64,000 bases of DNA from contig JAJIRX010000738.1 in the NCBI GenBank assembly GCA_023853785.1, positions 186,001 through 250,000 of the forward strand, read 5' to 3'. Shown here piece by piece: positions 59,801-64,000 of the stretch; positions within the stretch are counted from its first letter, which is position 1; every line of letters begins with the position of its first letter. A program made the translations under genes and the position numbers. The notes under the pieces are model-generated. The model did not search any database, was not told the DNA's origin, and saw only the letters and a program-made list of their open reading frames with translations. The DNA comes from Psilocybe azurescens. Taxonomy: Eukaryota; Basidiomycota; Agaricomycetes; Agaricales; Agrocybaceae.

Positions 59801-60219
59801 AGATTAAAACGGTGGACGGTTTCGAGGGACGGGAGAAGGAGGTCATCATCTTTTCGACTGTTCGCAACAACTCTGCAGGGCATATCGGGTTTCTGGCTGA
59901 TAAGAAGAGGCTAAATGTTGGCTTGACGCGTGCGAAACGTGGCTTGTTTGTCGTGGGCAGCATCTCAACATTGCGCGCGGGGCAGAGCACCATGGAGGTC
60001 GAGCACGCCCCTCCGTTGTCGTCGTCTGTCGTCAAGGCAGGGAAGGCAGGGAAGGGCGCGGATTCCTGGAGACGCTATGCTGACTATCTGGTGAATGGGA
60101 ACCTTGTCGTCTCGTTGACGGGCTTGGAGCTGGATAATGCATTGTATGGCCACTTGAAAGCCGTGGAGGCTCAGGAACGCGTGTCTGTGCGTCAGCAGAT
60201 GCAAATGCTCTTGTCATAA
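56821..60219 (+). CDS. UPF1/SMUBP2-like superfamily 1 helicase
   Basis: Start taken at MSTRATRLSTNVQQRTSS; the N-terminal 80 residues are basic/Ser-rich and may be a mitochondrial presequence, which is inference. Conserved sequence begins FLKLLSLEEAEDEAALKHRL, YCITGLSAYWLQ and QVLMSRLDPL. Helicase motifs: LIQG|PPGTGKTKTIIETV (Walker A across an intron), LLVCTYTNVAVDNLVDGLA (Ia), VVFLDEASMSTEPASL (Walker B), LIGDHKQLPPVIVS (III), LDVQYRMHPAISHFPS (IV), QIEIKTVDGFEGREKEVIIF (V) and RLNVGLTRAKRGLFVVG (VI). It ends VRQQMQMLLS at 60219. The family includes UPF1, SMUBP2/IGHMBP2 and Dna2; the substrate cannot be told. Frame breaks at 58268-58269 (C-run one short, inside Walker A) and 58388-58391 (one long), plus others in the N-terminus (56940-57240). 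Confidence 0.82.
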
Positions 60220-61777
60220 GGAGTCGGATTCGAAAATCAATTATATGCGACACTCAACGACGGCGGCGGCGGTGGATTTGTTTTTGATGCTATGCTTTCC
60301 CTTTGGTTCTGCTCCCCTGAAGGTCGAAGTTACGGTTGGGTTTTTTTTCACAGTCGGGAATATGTTGGACCGCGGAGGACTTTCAGGGAGGGAAGGGAGG
60401 AGGTACAGGTTCGGCTGACCGTACGCCATTGACGGTGGGCGCACCAAGGTCCAATCGCCAGAGGAGCAGAGATTGCGTTCTTGTTCGCGTGTGATTACAT
60501 GCAACTATTTCCGACTCGGACTTGCACAGTGCCGGGCGACTTGTAACGATCGCGGACATTGTACCGGAGCAACGAAAGAGTGCGACCCTGCAGGATGTGG
60601 GCTTGTGGCTGCGTATGGGCGCTATCGGATGCCTAGTATCCGCTTTTGACTACATAATATGCTATAATATGATTGGAATGGGTTTTTGACCGAGGTAATG
60701 GTGCTCAGGAGGAGGCGTTTTTTTTTTGATATGCATATGGGTTCTAGAGGATTGGTTAATATGGCGAGACTTCAGTGTACATTATACGACGACCCAAGTT
60801 TCATGTAATATGTTGTCCCAAGGTCGTCTGACGTTGCGTGCATGCATTCATGTATTTGAATAACAAATATGCTATGTTGTTCGAACTCTGGGGTGTGCCT
60901 AATTGTGTTGAATGTATGGGGGACGCACAAAAAAGCAAAGGCTGGACAAAAGACTGGTTGGGTTGGGTCGGGGAATCCAGCGACAGTCAGCATCCCGAGC
61001 CAAAAAGCGGATCAGCCGCGGCGGGGACTTTGGGGGCGGATCCAATTAATTTTTATACGACGACTGGAGCCAAGTATTGTAGAGTCTACTTGGCGAGGGC
61101 TGTGACTACAGACAAAAATATGAAGACAAAAAGGAGGTTGCATGTTGACTAGAAGTGTTGAGGAAGCAGATGTACTATGTATGGTGATGGTAGAGAGATG
61201 AGCGGGATGGCGGACTGCAGCGATGATCGGTTGTTTCTGTGAAAGGGATGAGTAAGCCGCTCTTTTCAACAGCTCCGAGCTCGTCAATGGTCTCGTCAGT
61301 CATGACATGAAGATTGGAGGTGAAATTGCCGAGGCATCAGTGAAATGCTCGGAGCCGTGTGGACATTGAGGTGATTCTTTAGTGATAAATTAGAAGAGGG
61401 ATTCGCAGCAAAGGCAGTTGCGCAGACAGCAGTGACGGATTGGGGAATAGTATTGTTACGTAAGTCGAGAGAGGACATGGGTTTAGGCGCCGTCGTGGGT
61501 CAATCGTAGGTGGTTGTTATTTTTTTTACATACATGCATCGCAGCATCCGATCGGGACAGGACCCTGGGCCGTTCAAAAGCGGGATGAACGCTGTCTGCT
61601 TTGTGTCCTCCCCTTTTCTCGCTCTCGACAGCGAAGAAACCTGTCGACACTACTCTGCCATTCTTTTTGCTTCGCCCGCTACAAGCTCATATATCACAAT
61701 TTATAGAAGCCTCTAATCTCCATACATAGTCAGAACCCATCTCTTTCCTACGACGATCATACCCATATATTATACCT
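60220..61777. other. Intergenic region, no gene supported
   Basis: 1.56 kb between two plus-strand genes. Frames on either strand (for example minus 60241-60504, plus 60838-61152, minus 61012-61287) show no domain. T-rich tracts occur at 60340-60349 and 60719-60729. The last 250 bases are C/T-rich, typical of the promoter and 5' UTR of the zinc-finger gene. Confidence 0.45.
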
Positions 61778-64000
61778 ATGCCTCAAATATCTCTCTGGTC
61801 CACTCCTCCTTCCCCCCAGCACTCCCACTCCGCTCTCATGCCAGCCAACACCATCGACCTCTCAAAGTTTGCAGATCATGCCTTTTCCTATGATCAGGTT
61901 CTCTCGCGCTTGCAGAGACTCGCACCGATAAGCAGCCCCAACCCATTTCTGTACAACTCCCGTTCCAGCTCGCTGGACCCATCTCCCACCTCTTCCATGA
62001 CCAGCAGCTCGGCTTCCTTAAACGCAAACCCCCCTCAGGAAACTTTTTTCTCCACCCGCTCTCGTGTCGTCCGAGTAAGTGGCGCTCCCGATTCCGGATA
62101 TTCCTTAAAGCTTAACTCTTTTTCCTTTTCTTTTGTTACCGCTATCTAGTTATATAATCTACCAGCTATGGCGGAGTCCTTTTTGTCTGCTGTGTTCCTC
62201 CCGCATAACGTACGCTCACTTAATGTACGCTAAGATTTATCATCTATTTACGTTGTTTCTCCCACAGGCTGTGGAACAGCGTTGTATCCCGGTTCCCGCC
62301 ACGATGTGGGAGCTACGAGAAGGACTCTCAACAGGGCCGACGGGACAGCGTGTGGGCCGTTTTCCGCACTCACGAAGAGGTACGATTTGTTTGTTTATTT
62401 TTTCACTTTTTTCGACGCGTTTTTTCGGCTGTGTTTTAAATGAGCTTGCCTGTTTTGGGATCCGTGTCTTGATGTTGAGTTATGATGTCACGTGCTGGCA
62501 ACCTGTAACGCGTCGCGACAAATAATTGGGATGAAAGGAATTATTCAGGAACTCTTCCACGCAATTCACGGAGATTCTCTTGTTGAATATCCACGGCACA
62601 TTTACCCTGTTTAATTCTTGGCTTTTGGTTGGAGCTGATCTCATCATGACCACATACACAGGCCTGTGTTGCCCTCGCTCTTTCTGGGCGAACAATGTCC
62701 GTCGCTACCGCCCTGGAGAGTGATCTCGAACCGTTTCACAAACTCCATCGCTTCATCCTCAGGGATCCCGTATGTTCCACTTTTTGACATATCTTATTTT
62801 GTCTTCTGACAGCTTCTCTCACAGGCGTCTAACTGTCTTGCGCCCACTTCCATGCGCAATAATAACAACAATACCGGCAACAATACCCTTGACCTCCCTT
62901 CTCTTCCTCCTCTACGCGTCTCATCCTCTCTCTCCGATCTTCAAGCCTCCTTTCTCCTCAATGTCCATGTCCAATAGTAGCAAGGTCTCATCGGGAGAGT
63001 ATACCCTTTCCAGTAACCCGCCAAATCCCAAGACCAGCTTCAGATTGGGCGATTGGATGTGAGTGAATACTTCCGCGAGATCATACATCGTCATCCCATC
63101 TCCTCCTCTTCAATCGCAATGTCTCGAGTGGCCACAAACCGTCTCGTCTGAAATTCTATTTTAAATGTCGATCGCGCGCTTAGACACTTGATGCTGACTC
63201 TCCCGATGTTCCCTCCCTCCAGTTGTAATTCGCCGAACTGTGCCGCCCATAACTTTGGGTGAGTTTCTCTACTTCTTGGATTTCTCATATAAAGATTACT
63301 CCTCAAACTTTCTTCGTTTGCCCTTTCTCTTCCTTCTGATCAGCATGCTGACCGACTCTTTTCCGTGTATGATTCTCCACAGACGCAACTTGGCTTGCAT
63401 TGGTTGCGGTTGTCCCAGGTCAAATAGCGGGAATACGAGTGGGGTCGAACATGTATCAACACCAGCACCACCAGCATCAGAGTCAGCAGGGGCTGAATAC
63501 ATCTACTTCGCGTGCGATACCGTCCCCGCGCTTCAATACCATGGCGAACAATGTCACATACTATTCCACGGGCCCTCCACCAACGCATACTTTCCAGGCG
63601 CCACAGCAACACCGTGAGCCACAGCAGCATCTCAACGTTCATCCCACCATTGGGCAATCACATCCTCCTTCGCCCTTTGGTGCTTCATCCTCTACTCTGC
63701 CACATGCCACCAACCCACCCAAGTCGACGCACCCGCTTCTCACTCCTTCAGGTCGAGCGTTCGCTGTCGGTGGAAAAGTGCAGAATATCTCTAGTGACCC
63801 TCTATCTCCCTGCATAATGTACTGGCCCGATAATGAGCCTTTCCCAGAGCAGGGTCAGATCCGCCCTAATGGTCTCATCGGCGTAGCAGTAAGTGTCATT
63901 TTGTGCCTATCACATCCATTTTTCTCATCATCTCTCTAAATGTCCAGCAGCCTCCCATTCTTAACACTGGCAATCGCGGGCCCATTTCGCACGTAAGTTG
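61778..64000 (+). CDS. RanBP2-type zinc-finger RNA-binding protein (Nrp1-like), truncated at window edge
   Basis: Starts MPQISLWSTPPSPQHSHS. The spliced exons give SLYNLPAMAESFLSAVFLP, AVEQRCIPVPATMWELREG, SVWAVFRTHEEA|CVALALSGRTM, SVATALESDLEPFHKLHRFI and an Asn-rich run. A RanBP2-type zinc finger follows: LGDWICNSPNCAAHNF|GRN, then LACIGCGCPR (W-x-C, C, N, CxxC pattern, near 63040-63420). A Pro/His/Gln/Ser-rich region then runs to the window edge, so the C-terminus is missing. RanBP2 fingers of this type bind single-stranded RNA, and the layout resembles yeast Nrp1 and its basidiomycete relatives, which is inference. Several reading-frame changes (near 62340, 62955, 63415) are probably sequence errors, and one intron (about 62381-62659) is about 280 bases, five times the local average. 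Confidence 0.68.

Overview
The window is nuclear DNA of a filamentous basidiomycete, most likely an agaricomycete mushroom-forming fungus. Nearly every gene is split by 50-60 base spliceosomal introns, genes lie 0.2-1 kb apart on both strands, and the gene set is typical of that group: a PAK/STE20 kinase, a fungal tyrosinase, an Old-Yellow-Enzyme-type oxidoreductase, a DUF1365 protein, a secreted DUF5648-like protein and a cellular rvt gene. There are no rRNA, tRNA, CRISPR or bacterial operon features.

Layout. 0.9-1.6 kb (-): small secreted DUF5648-like protein. 3.0-4.3 kb (-): Gln/Pro/Asn-rich protein with one degenerate zinc-finger-like block. 6.1-7.6 kb (+): BAG-domain co-chaperone with an IQ motif. 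8.2-11.0 kb (+): rvt, a domesticated cellular reverse transcriptase. 11.5-19.2 kb (+): UTP10/HEATR1. 19.8-25.7 kb (-): PAK-type kinase in a GC-rich island. 25.7-28.4 kb: no clear gene. 28.5-30.2 kb (+): OYE-type flavin oxidoreductase. 30.2-34.3 kb: no clear gene. 34.4-34.9 kb (+): small Cys/His-rich protein. 35.2-37.1 kb (-): peroxisomal SCP2-type thiolase. 37.5-39.3 kb (-): RPA49. 39.9-43.0 kb (+): SET2. 43.4-45.6 kb (-): Lys/Ser-rich protein. 45.8-47.8 kb (+): DUF1365 protein. 48.5-52.4 kb (+): Pro/His-rich ORF and a MOV10/SDE3-like helicase. 52.6-53.9 kb (-): tyrosinase. 54.3-55.4 kb (-): SPRY protein. 55.6-56.2 kb (+): RPC11. 56.8-60.2 kb (+): a second UPF1-like helicase. 61.8 kb to the right edge (+): RanBP2-type zinc-finger protein, truncated by the window.

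Functionally the window is rich in gene-expression housekeeping: UTP10 (pre-rRNA processing), RPA49 (Pol I), RPC11 (Pol III), SET2 (H3K36 methylation during Pol II elongation) and two superfamily 1 helicases. I see no sign that these are co-regulated beyond shared divergent promoters (RPA49/SET2, Lys/Ser-rich gene/DUF1365, SPRY/RPC11).

The most interesting gene is rvt, a non-mobile cellular reverse transcriptase. The strongest sequence-wide signal is technical. At least 18 coding frame breaks sit on mononucleotide runs and are each repaired by changing one run by one base, across essential single-copy genes. This points to homopolymer-length errors in the assembly, so broken genes here should not be read as pseudogenes without read-level checking. 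Coordinates of genes with introns are given as overall spans from start to stop codon.
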